In this document: positions 1 to 6,571 of the stretch, in pieces
How positions within the stretch are numbered: the stretch's first letter is position 1
Layout: each line of letters starts with the position of its first letter
NCBI GenBank assembly: GCA_031283785.1
Contig: JAITBC010000089.1
Span: forward strand, 1-7,144
Direction: 5' to 3'
Source of the DNA: Tannerella sp.
GTDB taxonomy: Bacteria > Bacteroidota > Bacteroidia > Bacteroidales > Tannerellaceae
DNA: 7,144 bases
Position numbers and translations under genes: made by a program
Notes under the pieces: model-generated
The model's database searches: none
The model's input: only the letters and a program-made list of their open reading frames with translations
Told to the model about the DNA's origin: nothing

Positions 1-233
1 TACAGAAGAAACAGGAGGGGATGAAAAAGGGGAAGAAAAAGGATATTTTTAGCTGAAAAAAAAGTACAAAGAAAATGGAATAACTGGAAAATCAGCGATA
101 AACGAATAAACTGCAATACAAGACAGAATAATTTTGCGTTTCCTAACAAAGACTGATAATAAAGAGCTTAATTGAGATTTTGACTAAATCAGTTAAAATA
201 GCATTTTAATATTCCGTTAACATAATTTTAAGA

Positions 234-266
234 CAAAGGTAACAGCAAAAGAGGATTTATTGCAAA
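234..266 (-). promoter_or_regulatory. Candidate Bacteroidota sigma-ABfr promoter reading leftward
   Basis: On the minus strand a TTTG (266-263) is followed after 21 nt by TACCTTTG (241-234). This matches the Bacteroides TTTG / TAnnTTTG promoter consensus exactly, with acceptable spacing. A start site would fall near 225-228. No gene with a start codon follows inside the window (only 3- and 5-codon frames), so it would serve a gene left of position 1 with a leader over 220 nt. Matches to this short consensus are expected fairly often in DNA this AT-rich. Confidence 0.35.
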
Positions 267-274
267 TACTTTGT

Positions 275-289
275 TATCAATTATTGATA
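275..289. promoter_or_regulatory. Dyad TATCAAT-T-ATTGATA upstream of the leftward promoter candidate
   Basis: This is a perfect 7-bp inverted repeat around one base. It lies just upstream of the -33-like TTTG (263-266), about 55 nt before the inferred start site, where an activator might bind. A related perfect palindrome, TATCAATTGATA, lies at 454-465. The symmetry is visible; any regulatory role is inference, and the AT-rich setting makes chance dyads fairly common. Confidence 0.25.
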
Positions 290-453
290 TTTTCCAATGC
301 ACCTGCAAAAGCAAAAAGAAATAGCTTAAAGAAACATCCGGAATGATTATAATAATAGTAAATTACAAAGATTTATGTTGATTGCAGTGAACGCCTGAAC
401 CAGCGAATCAAGGGAGAAAAAACAGGGAAGAATAACACATACAAACATTAGCA

Positions 454-465
454 TATCAATTGATA
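454..465. promoter_or_regulatory. Palindrome TATCAATTGATA
   Basis: A perfect 12-bp palindrome that shares the TATCAA/TTGATA half-sites of the dyad at 275-289, but with no spacer. The pair could be sites for one regulator of a leftward gene. The different half-site spacing argues against that. Confidence 0.2.
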
Positions 466-535
466 AGACCTTACCTGCCACCGGAACAACGGAGGAAATG
501 TTAATATAGTATTATGTTCGGATAATAAAGTACCA

Positions 536-625
536 TATGGAACACAGATGACACGGATGAAATAGATTAAACGGATAAGATTCACCCGTACACATCCGTG
601 CTATCCGTGTCATCTGCGTTCCATA
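536..625. repeat. Long inverted repeat of 'acacggat'-type units, possible 3' hairpin of the operon
   Basis: Arms 536-558 and 603-625 are complementary at 22 of 23 positions (mismatch at 544/617), with a 44-nt loop. The loop contains another 6-bp stem (571-576 with 594-599). Both arms and loop are made of degenerate units containing ACGGAT. Similar 'acacggat/atccgtgt' repeats are common between genes in Bacteroidota. The element begins 5 nt after the stop of the GH30-like gene and would fold strongly in the operon transcript, so it may stabilise or end the message. There is no U-tract on the operon side; a T6 run (627-632) follows it on the + side, so it resembles an intrinsic terminator better for rightward transcripts. 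Confidence 0.8.
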
Positions 626-630
626 ATTTT

Positions 631-2544
631 TTAATTGATAAATATGGAAATAAAACTTACGGCAGGGAAATCGACTTTTATTTCATCATTTACTATTTTA
701 TAATTTTTCACTTTTTCCATACCTTGCCGGCTATTTGTTATGTAAACCGTTACTTCTGCATTTTTTGTAACAGGTAATCCCTTTATGACAGCCGAACGCG
801 CCGCCCCGTTATTAACGGCATGCACCACGTATTGCTTTTTAACTATATTGCCGAAAACAGCCGGATTGACATCGTTGCGCGAGCAGGTAAACGGTATGGA
901 AAACGAATGTTCGGGAGTAGCTGCAAGTTGTTTTAAGTTCCAGAACCGTTGTGTCGGGCGGAGCGGGCCGGTGGAATTATATATCCCGTCTCCCCACAGA
1001 ATTGAATAGTCGGATGTAAGTTGCCACTGCAAAATAGACAGCGGCTGACAGATGGCGCTTATGCGCGTATATAAATTGATTTCATACAGGGCAAACGTTT
1101 CTTCGGCAAAAATCTGCGAATACCGGTGAGCAGCGGCATCCGTACTTCCCTCTCCGATAATAAGCGGAACATTGATTTGGCGGGCAGCCCAAGCCCATTT
1201 ATTCAACGTTTGGTCATCGCATCCACGCCATGAATGGAACGAAACGGCATAAATATACGGATAAGTGGCAGGGTCATTCAGCGCAGGGAGTATAAAATCG
1301 AATGTAGTAGCATCCGAATTATCGCCAAGCAACAGTTTGGTCGATAATCCCCGTGATGCAAAATAGGCTCCTAATGTTTTGATAAGGTAGGCATGTTGTT
1401 CGGGCGTATGATACACGTCAATACCTATATCAGATTCATTGAACGAAAAGGCTGTCGCTTCCACTCCGTATATATTTTTCAATGCAACTAAGTAATCTGC
1501 TATTGACTTATATATCTGTTCCTGTTTATAAATAAGCAGCCTTTGTGCGGCAACCCCTCCGAACCCGCGCGGATAGGCAGGATCGATAGCCCATGCAGGA
1601 GGAAACCATGCGCTTACAATCACCGGCATTCCGAGCGATTTGAGCCGTTGAGCCATTTTCATGGCATTCTCCACCTGCGGATTGATATGGCCGTTTAGCA
1701 CCTCTTGCAACGGATCGGATTTTTCATCCGGCTGCCAGCTATACAAGGGCATTTCAACACGCCCAAAAGCAACCCGCATGTTTGTAAGGCAATAATCTAT
1801 GACTTTCGGGTCGTTTTGTGGATTCTGTAAACGGAAATTGCCTCCTAATCCCAAAAATTCACGTCCGGGATTTTTTGGATCCACAACAATATCAACCGGC
1901 GCGGTATCTATATCCCCTGCGGCCGTAATCGTGAAATGCAAAGAAGCAGCCTGTCCTTTTTGCACATTCTTTCCGGCTATTTCTATATATAAATCGGTAG
2001 GCCCGTTGGGTACTCTGAAGCCGCCCCACCCTCCAAAAGCGGCAAAAGGATTCGGGCGTTTCTTTTCAAAGGCAACAACTGCTTTGTCGAAGTCCAGCGC
2101 CAATTGCTGTCCGTCCCCTTTTACAAAGATACGTTTATCGGATATTTCCAACGTTTTTTCCTCATAATATTTGGCCGGGAGCAAGAGCCGGAAATATACG
2201 CCGCTTACTTCGAGCGTCGTATCCGATTGCATTTCGATGGCAATATCTGCCATACCTTTGCTTTTCTCAGTAACTGTCTGTTTGAAGTGGATCCTGTCAA
2301 TAGCCGTCGTAACCGTTTGGGATTTGCCTTCGCGCGTGTACATCGGGTTTTGGAGTTCTTTCCCGGTCAATTCCGTTTTTGTTCCGTCTTTATCAGCGAC
2401 TACGAGGAATGATTCAAAATCAATCAACTGTCCGTCTATACGAATACCGGTTATATTGCCCCAGGCCATTACTTCGGGTTGTGCCAAAGCAGGCGATGAA
2501 AACGCTACCCAAAGTGCGATGAATAGTAAAAAATTTTTTTTCAT
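631..2544 (-). CDS. Exported clan GH-A glycoside hydrolase, GH30-like, with N-terminal beta domain
   Basis: 637 residues. A signal peptide (K2, K3, hydrophobic 5-15, cleavage ALA|Q after 21) gives secretion. Residues 25-220 are beta-rich and not a recognised catalytic unit (ITGIRIDGQL near the start; a Gly/Trp-rich GGWGGFRVPNGPTD at 171-184). The TIM barrel begins at FLGLGGNFRLQ (230-240), like the 'GfGG' first strand of GH30/GH59. It continues with PVIVSAWFPPAW (307-318), the acid/base motif FSFNESD with E370, AVSFHSWRG (433-441), the nucleophile motif LIIGEGS with E465, and ILQWQL/ILWGDG (504-520). The 95-residue gap between glutamates fits retaining clan GH-A enzymes. Residues ~545-637 form a small beta domain, as GH30 enzymes have. 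GH30 covers xylanase, beta-1,6-glucanase, galactanase and others, so the substrate cannot be named. It lies 54 nt after the MoaF-like gene and is the last gene before a hairpin repeat. GH30 itself is likely, not certain. Confidence 0.75.
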   Translation of the reverse strand: MKKNFLLFIALWVAFSSPALAQPEVMAWGNITGIRIDGQLIDFESFLVVADKDGTKTELTGKELQNPMYTREGKSQTVTTAIDRIHFKQTVTEKSKGMADIAIEMQSDTTLEVSGVYFRLLLPAKYYEEKTLEISDKRIFVKGDGQQLALDFDKAVVAFEKKRPNPFAAFGGWGGFRVPNGPTDLYIEIAGKNVQKGQAASLHFTITAAGDIDTAPVDIVVDPKNPGREFLGLGGNFRLQNPQNDPKVIDYCLTNMRVAFGRVEMPLYSWQPDEKSDPLQEVLNGHINPQVENAMKMAQRLKSLGMPVIVSAWFPPAWAIDPAYPRGFGGVAAQRLLIYKQEQIYKSIADYLVALKNIYGVEATAFSFNESDIGIDVYHTPEQHAYLIKTLGAYFASRGLSTKLLLGDNSDATTFDFILPALNDPATYPYIYAVSFHSWRGCDDQTLNKWAWAARQINVPLIIGEGSTDAAAHRYSQIFAEETFALYEINLYTRISAICQPLSILQWQLTSDYSILWGDGIYNSTGPLRPTQRFWNLKQLAATPEHSFSIPFTCSRNDVNPAVFGNIVKKQYVVHAVNNGAARSAVIKGLPVTKNAEVTVYITNSRQGMEKVKNYKIVNDEIKVDFPAVSFISIFIN

Positions 2545-2566
2545 AGTTATAAAATTTATAAATTGT

Positions 2567-2603
2567 TAAATTGTCAATCAATAGTCAATTGTAAATTGTC
2601 AAT
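2567..2603. repeat. AT-rich short repeat array (TAAATTGTCAAT units) between genes
   Basis: The 12-mer TAAATTGTCAAT occurs exactly at 2567-2578 and 2592-2603, with a related AGTCAATTG at 2583-2591 in between. The palindrome CAATTG recurs at 2586-2591 and 2600-2605. The array fills most of the 54-nt gap and covers the TGA stop of the MoaF-like gene (2599-2601), so the repeat contributes the last codons of that gene. Such AATTGTCAATTGTC arrays are familiar in Bacteroidota intergenic DNA; the function is unknown. No promoter-like TAnnTTTG was seen in it. Confidence 0.7.
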
Positions 2604-4311
2604 TGTATTTCCCTGCGCTTCTTGCTTCGGCACAGAAAGTATTAAACTCAAATGTCTGGTCGTGCGTCATGCCATGGCAGGTACCGCAGTCGTGCATCGT
2701 TTTTGTGTTGAACAGCAAGATACCCTGTATCCCTTGCGAGCGCATTTCAATCCATGACATCAGGTACACCCCGTCCCTGATTTTTACATATTTGCATGGG
2801 AAACTACCCATTACGCCCACTTCCGAATTTTGAAAAATAGCAAATGAAAATGACTCGGTGGTTGTGTAATAGTGCTGTGAAGCAACTTCATCGCTATATT
2901 CCCACGTATATGAACGTCCAAGCAACTCATCTGTGAATTGATGGCGGTGTTTCGAGGGCGTAATGCCGTCCGTTTTGATAATGCCAAAGAACCACTGCTG
3001 ACGGGGATCACGGGGATTTTTCTCATCGTCAAAAGTGGAACGAATACAAGTTACAAGTCCGTTTTTCAGGTCAATCGCATACTGTAAGCCATCCATCGGG
3101 CAATCACTGTCGGTGGTGTGAGCAAAAAACACCAGCTGGTCATCCATCTCAAAAGCGTCGTATCGCTCCGATTTCCATTCGCCTGCACCTTCACGGAAAC
3201 GCATGCTGAAATCTTCGCCGATTTCGTAGTCCCAAGTTGTTTTATCGTCAAATATAACCGTAAATGTCCGGTTATCGAGCAATTTGGAATGTTCCAGCAT
3301 TTTTTTCTCTTTGCCTTGGCCTTCAAATGCACCTTTCCATGCCTTTGTTTTGACAGCTACTTCCTTCACTTCTTCAAGCGTCATCGGTTTGGTCAAATCC
3401 AACGGGCGATAGAGAAATCTCATGCCTTTGATTATTGGAAATTCCACAGGAATCCTCATAAATTCAGGGATTGCAGAAAGCAATTTCCGGTTGGATTCGC
3501 CAATTGCGCCAAATGCGGCCACCTGTCCGCGAATGACGCCTGTATCGGCATAGAGTTGATTGATAAATTTGTCCTGCGCATCAAAACCGAGTCGCACGCC
3601 GATTTTTTTCAGGGTGTAAAGGTCGATAACATCCAATACAAATTCACCACTGAATTCTACTTCCACACGCGAATAAAGCCAATGGCGGTCGTCGAGTTCG
3701 TAATAGTCAGTTGGGTAGCAAAATGTTTGCAGTGAACCTTCCGGCACGGACGCCGAATAATTATACGAGCCGAACAGCGTCAGTTCGTCAGACCATTGCA
3801 TTACTTTTCCTGTCAGTCGTTTTGTGGCTTTATGGCGGTGGCCGGAAACATCACTGCTTGCAATAACGCCTGTTGAAATATAGCGTTGAAATTCGCGCGG
3901 CGGCAGTGCCTGGTTAAAATAACTATCCCCGCAAAGCCATGTTTCAAACACGGTGGAGCGTTGTGTGCGCTCATCAACAACGGCGGCAAAGAAAGTGAGC
4001 GTATTATTGTCTTTGCGCCAAACATTCAGTGTAATATCGTTTAAGCGCATACATGCTGCACCCTCAGGCACAATCAGCAATGTGCTGTCGTCAAGCGTGA
4101 GCGTATAGCCGGGGCTTTTTTCGCTGTTGGCAAAGGTAAGCGGATTCGCTCCAACTATATCAGTTACCTGTTGAGGGGTAAGGTTGGTATATTGAAACAT
4201 AAAGTCGGCTACAATTTCTTCGCGCGACAGCTTTTTTTGTTCCTCGCAAGCGGTTACAAAGACCGCTGTAGCAAAAGCGAACAACACAACCGGCAAAAAC
4301 ATTTTTTTCAT
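2599..4311 (-). CDS. Lipoprotein with two tandem MoaF/phenolic-acid-decarboxylase-like (lipocalin-fold) modules
   Basis: 570 residues. The signal (K2, K3, hydrophobic 5-19) ends in a lipobox VTAC at C22, followed by EEQKK; acidic residues after the Cys are compatible with surface export in Bacteroidota. Residues ~345-427 resemble the MoaF N-terminal domain: LDNRTFTVIFDDKTTWDYE, ERYDAFEMDDQLVFF, YAIDLKNGLVTCIRS. Residues ~453-550 resemble the MoaF C-terminal domain and phenolic acid decarboxylase: HRHQFTDELLGRSYTWEYSDE, then KYVKIRDGVYLMSWIE and QGILLFNTKT. An earlier, more divergent copy spans ~58-240: LTLDDSTLLI, NTLTFFAAVVDE, HRHKATKRLTGKVMQWSDE (158-176), HWLYSRVE, FVLDVIDLYTLKKIGVRLGF. 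The protein therefore looks duplicated, with a ~100-residue linker (~241-344). MoaF was named from the Klebsiella monoamine regulon and its biochemical role is unclear. A CGTCH motif (542-546) has c-type-heme-site form. No catalytic residues are assigned. Likely cotranscribed with both neighbours. Confidence 0.7.
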   Translation of the reverse strand: MKKMFLPVVLFAFATAVFVTACEEQKKLSREEIVADFMFQYTNLTPQQVTDIVGANPLTFANSEKSPGYTLTLDDSTLLIVPEGAACMRLNDITLNVWRKDNNTLTFFAAVVDERTQRSTVFETWLCGDSYFNQALPPREFQRYISTGVIASSDVSGHRHKATKRLTGKVMQWSDELTLFGSYNYSASVPEGSLQTFCYPTDYYELDDRHWLYSRVEVEFSGEFVLDVIDLYTLKKIGVRLGFDAQDKFINQLYADTGVIRGQVAAFGAIGESNRKLLSAIPEFMRIPVEFPIIKGMRFLYRPLDLTKPMTLEEVKEVAVKTKAWKGAFEGQGKEKKMLEHSKLLDNRTFTVIFDDKTTWDYEIGEDFSMRFREGAGEWKSERYDAFEMDDQLVFFAHTTDSDCPMDGLQYAIDLKNGLVTCIRSTFDDEKNPRDPRQQWFFGIIKTDGITPSKHRHQFTDELLGRSYTWEYSDEVASQHYYTTTESFSFAIFQNSEVGVMGSFPCKYVKIRDGVYLMSWIEMRSQGIQGILLFNTKTMHDCGTCHGMTHDQTFEFNTFCAEARSAGKYN

Positions 4312-4335
4312 GGTCTATTTCTGTTTTTAGATGAA

Positions 4336-5310
4336 CTATTCCCAACCGGTGGCTGCCATATATTCAGTCATAAAGCCCAATGCTTCGATTTCGTGAATCT
4401 GTCCGTCGCGAATTTTGAAAATATGCGCGGCAGGCAGGTCAAAAGCAGGCATATTCAACATTTCGCGAATGGTAACATCGGGCATATTATAAATCGGGAA
4501 AGTTTTTTTCAGCATCGAATGACGGAAGTGCGAAAATCCGATAGCCAGCCCTGTGGTTGGGTCAACAGCAAATACCCTCACATTGTCAATATCATCAATA
4601 TAGTCCATCATGTTGGTGTTCAATTGCGGTACGGTTTTCAAGGCGCTGTAATTAGGGCTCTCGTCCGTTTCGCTGTCAGGGATGCCGCTGTTGCTTGCCG
4701 GAGAGCCATTTTCGCGGCGGGCGCAGTCGTCTGCTATGGGCGACAGGTAGCCGTTGTCCATTATCAACGCATCATAGTAAGAGTAGGCGATTCCCACCAT
4801 TTCATACCTTTTCATCCGTTGTTTTTCCGGAACGACAGCAAGAATACCGGGGCGAACAGTTTGCAGATTTTTCATGTTTTTCTGTTCCATATACCTAACG
4901 ACCAAGTGCTCGGCTTCATTGATATAACCGTCGTCATTGATTTTAAGACGAACGGCTATCATGATAGGTCTTTCGTTTTCTTCCATCATTCCTATAAAAC
5001 CGACTTCTCTAACGGCCGGATCGGGAACGTAGATTTTGAAAGAAGAAGGAACAGCCGAAGCAGTTTGCCAAAGCCCTTCGCCAATGGGCTTGGCATCAAC
5101 GTTTTCTACAAACCGGACATTTATAGCAAACGGTATTTGGCTTGGGTCATGTGCAACAAGCGCCTTGAAGTAGTTGTCCACAAGTTCAATCAGGCATTGC
5201 CGGTCGGTACATTTCAAAGGTTCCCGAGGGGGCGCCATGAACGGGAACTGGGCATGGCTTGCTACATTACAAGCAAATACCAACAAAGAAATAATAATTA
5301 TCCTCTTCAT
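4336..5310 (-). CDS. Exported NTF2/SnoaL-like protein of the DUF8021 type
   Basis: 324 residues. A cleavable signal peptide (K2, R3, hydrophobic 4-14, SHA|Q with cleavage after A20) suggests periplasmic or secreted location. Residues 34-140 carry the features I associate with DUF8021 proteins: CTDRQCL with C34 and C39, LVDNYFKALVAHDPSQIPFA (43-62), FVEN (67-70), GEGLWQTAS (77-85), VGFIGMMEEN and AVRLKIND. The second half has the DDCARRENG motif (194-202), RVFAVDPTTGLAIGF (245-259), and the last strand AAHIFKIRDGQIHEIEAL (294-311) with a terminal GW. The cone-shaped NTF2/SnoaL fold includes small-molecule isomerases, cyclases, hydratases and lyases, but no reaction is established for this family that I know of. 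The ATG overlaps the mannanase TGA as ATGA, so translation is probably coupled and the two products made together. It is followed 24 nt later by the MoaF-like lipoprotein gene. Family placement is from memory of motifs. Confidence 0.75.
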   Translation of the reverse strand: MKRIIIISLLVFACNVASHAQFPFMAPPREPLKCTDRQCLIELVDNYFKALVAHDPSQIPFAINVRFVENVDAKPIGEGLWQTASAVPSSFKIYVPDPAVREVGFIGMMEENERPIMIAVRLKINDDGYINEAEHLVVRYMEQKNMKNLQTVRPGILAVVPEKQRMKRYEMVGIAYSYYDALIMDNGYLSPIADDCARRENGSPASNSGIPDSETDESPNYSALKTVPQLNTNMMDYIDDIDNVRVFAVDPTTGLAIGFSHFRHSMLKKTFPIYNMPDVTIREMLNMPAFDLPAAHIFKIRDGQIHEIEALGFMTEYMAATGWE

Positions 5311-6530
5311 TTTTTCAGTTTATAAGTTTTATTTACGAAATCAATTTTATCTACAGTAACGCTGTGTTCATTATTGTAGATTGCTTCCACAGCAGGATTT
5401 GTGGACGGGAAGTTGAAAACAGGCGGTGCCGCAGGCGCTGCCGGAGGTGTTTCTCCCAGCGGCGGTGGCGGCGGTATATTGGCCATCATAGCAGCAAAGT
5501 CATAAATGCAATATCCCCATACCATAAACCACGACCAGTAAGGTTGTGTTTCGTAAATCTCGGCGGTAGGTGCATTACCTACTTCACCCAAAGCGATAAG
5601 TTTTCCGCCACCTAATTCAAGTAATTGGTCGTGATGCGACTGTTTCCAATCATTATTATACACATCGGCAGCCAGTACATCCACATAGTCGGTTCCCTGG
5701 AAGAAATCGGCATAAGGACCGGCTTCATCTCCGGGAATATCGCGCGGCGCATTGGTATTCCATACCCAGATAAGATTGTTTAGTTTGTGATGATTGGTAA
5801 AATAGTCGTACATGGCTATCCACAATTTCTTAAAGCCATTTTCCCCCGATTTATTACACCACCAAAACCAAACGCCGTTCATCTCGTGGAAAGGACGCCA
5901 AAGAACAGGAATTTTTGCTTCTTCCAACTGTTTCAAATATTTTGCCACACCATCCATTTGGCGTTTCCATAAGGTATTCAGTTCTGAGCCATCTGTTACC
6001 AGTTCGTCCCACTCTGCTTGCGAGGGGAGTCGTTCGGCAAGCCTCCAAATATCGTCGCCGTTACATTCGTCGCCGTTGCTTGGGAAACAGCAATGCCACA
6101 TCAGCGTAATGATACGCCCTTGCGCATATTGCTTCTTCGCTTCGTCCACCAGCGACTGCCGGAGTTGCTCTTTTGTCAAGCCGTTTACTTCACAGGGGCC
6201 AAAAGGAGCCGTTAGGTTCATCGGCCCACAGTGTTGAAACCTTTGTATATTGTCGCCAAGTGCCATAAAACTGAAATCAGCGCCCCACAGTCCGGAATAT
6301 GTTCCTGTTATTTCATGCACTACACGGTCATACCGTGCAAAATCGCTCACGAAATTATGTTGTCCGGTAATAGTATATTTTCCCTGTAAGGAGTACAAGA
6401 AACCAAGCAATTGCTTGGCTTCCGGCGAAGCATTCGGATTTACCGGCTTAAATCCAACTTCCGGCGTTCCGTTACATGCGAGTAAGCAGCCGGATAATAC
6501 TGTTAAAAGTAATAATTTGTATATTTTCAT
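5307..6530 (-). CDS. GH26 endo-beta-1,4-mannanase, lipoprotein
   Basis: Complete 407-residue protein. The N terminus is a lipoprotein signal (K2, K5, hydrophobic 6-14) with two possible lipobox cysteines: C15 (LSGC) and, more likely, C19 (LLAC). It should therefore be membrane-anchored, perhaps at the cell surface. The GH26 fold follows: GQH at 56-58, WGADFS at 82-87, LMWH at 143-146, the acid/base motif WRPFHEM with E216, aromatic VWFWW at 220-224, and the nucleophile motif IALGEVG with E316. The 100-residue spacing of the two glutamates fits retaining GH26 mannanases, which cut internal mannosidic bonds in mannan, glucomannan or galactomannan. PYWSWFMVWG (330-339) is the usual last barrel strand. 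An odd proline/alanine-rich stretch (about 345-377) then separates it from the normal C-terminal NPAVEAIYNNEHSVTVDKI region. The ATG at 6530 is set by the signal peptide. Its TGA overlaps the next gene's ATG. Some GH26 members are xylanases or beta-1,3/1,4-glucanases, so substrate is likely but not certain. Confidence 0.93.
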   Translation of the reverse strand: MKIYKLLLLTVLSGCLLACNGTPEVGFKPVNPNASPEAKQLLGFLYSLQGKYTITGQHNFVSDFARYDRVVHEITGTYSGLWGADFSFMALGDNIQRFQHCGPMNLTAPFGPCEVNGLTKEQLRQSLVDEAKKQYAQGRIITLMWHCCFPSNGDECNGDDIWRLAERLPSQAEWDELVTDGSELNTLWKRQMDGVAKYLKQLEEAKIPVLWRPFHEMNGVWFWWCNKSGENGFKKLWIAMYDYFTNHHKLNNLIWVWNTNAPRDIPGDEAGPYADFFQGTDYVDVLAADVYNNDWKQSHHDQLLELGGGKLIALGEVGNAPTAEIYETQPYWSWFMVWGYCIYDFAAMMANIPPPPPLGETPPAAPAAPPVFNFPSTNPAVEAIYNNEHSVTVDKIDFVNKTYKLKK

Positions 6531-6571
6531 AGGTGTAAAATTTAAAATATGTATTTATTTTGCGTTACGAC

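Larger units (their letters stand above)
1..535. other. AT-rich stretch without a convincing gene
   Basis: No frame of useful length exists on either strand. The composition is clearly more AT-rich than the genes to the right. It holds the promoter-like sequence at 234-266, the two dyads noted separately, and short open tails at the extreme left edge. No tRNA, rRNA or CRISPR pattern was seen. It is best read as the spacer between the end of this operon and whatever lies to the left. Confidence 0.7.

Noticed and set aside
1..56. Possible C-terminal tail of a rightward gene: two frames are open from the left edge, a Lys-rich one ending at 56 and an acidic one ending at 50. The Lys-rich frame also has an AGGAGG-like sequence before an ATG at 21.
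   Set aside because: Under 20 codons in each frame, two frames equally plausible, and purine-rich DNA gives open frames by chance. It cannot be called without sequence to the left.
129..136. TAATTTTG on the + strand as a rightward promoter -7 box
   Set aside because: No TTTG at a suitable distance upstream and no rightward gene downstream.
3118..3735. + strand open frame of 205 codons opposite the MoaF-like gene
   Set aside because: Antisense shadow of a well-supported coding sequence; Phe/Cys/His-rich with no motif.
4171..5325. Long + strand open frame of 384 codons opposite the DUF8021 gene
   Set aside because: It is antisense to a gene with a clear signal peptide and family motifs. Its translation has no recognisable domain and unnatural composition (many His, Phe and Arg), as expected of a shadow frame.
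6403..6418. Perfect 16-bp palindrome CCAAGCAATTGCTTGG inside the mannanase gene
   Set aside because: It encodes part of the normal sequence AKQLLG in the correct frame and sits mid-gene with no nearby regulatory context. Treated as chance.
6531..6571. Separate promoter for the mannanase in the gap after the GH9-like gene
   Set aside because: The 41-nt gap is AT-rich but has no TAnnTTTG box on the minus strand, so simple cotranscription is the better reading.
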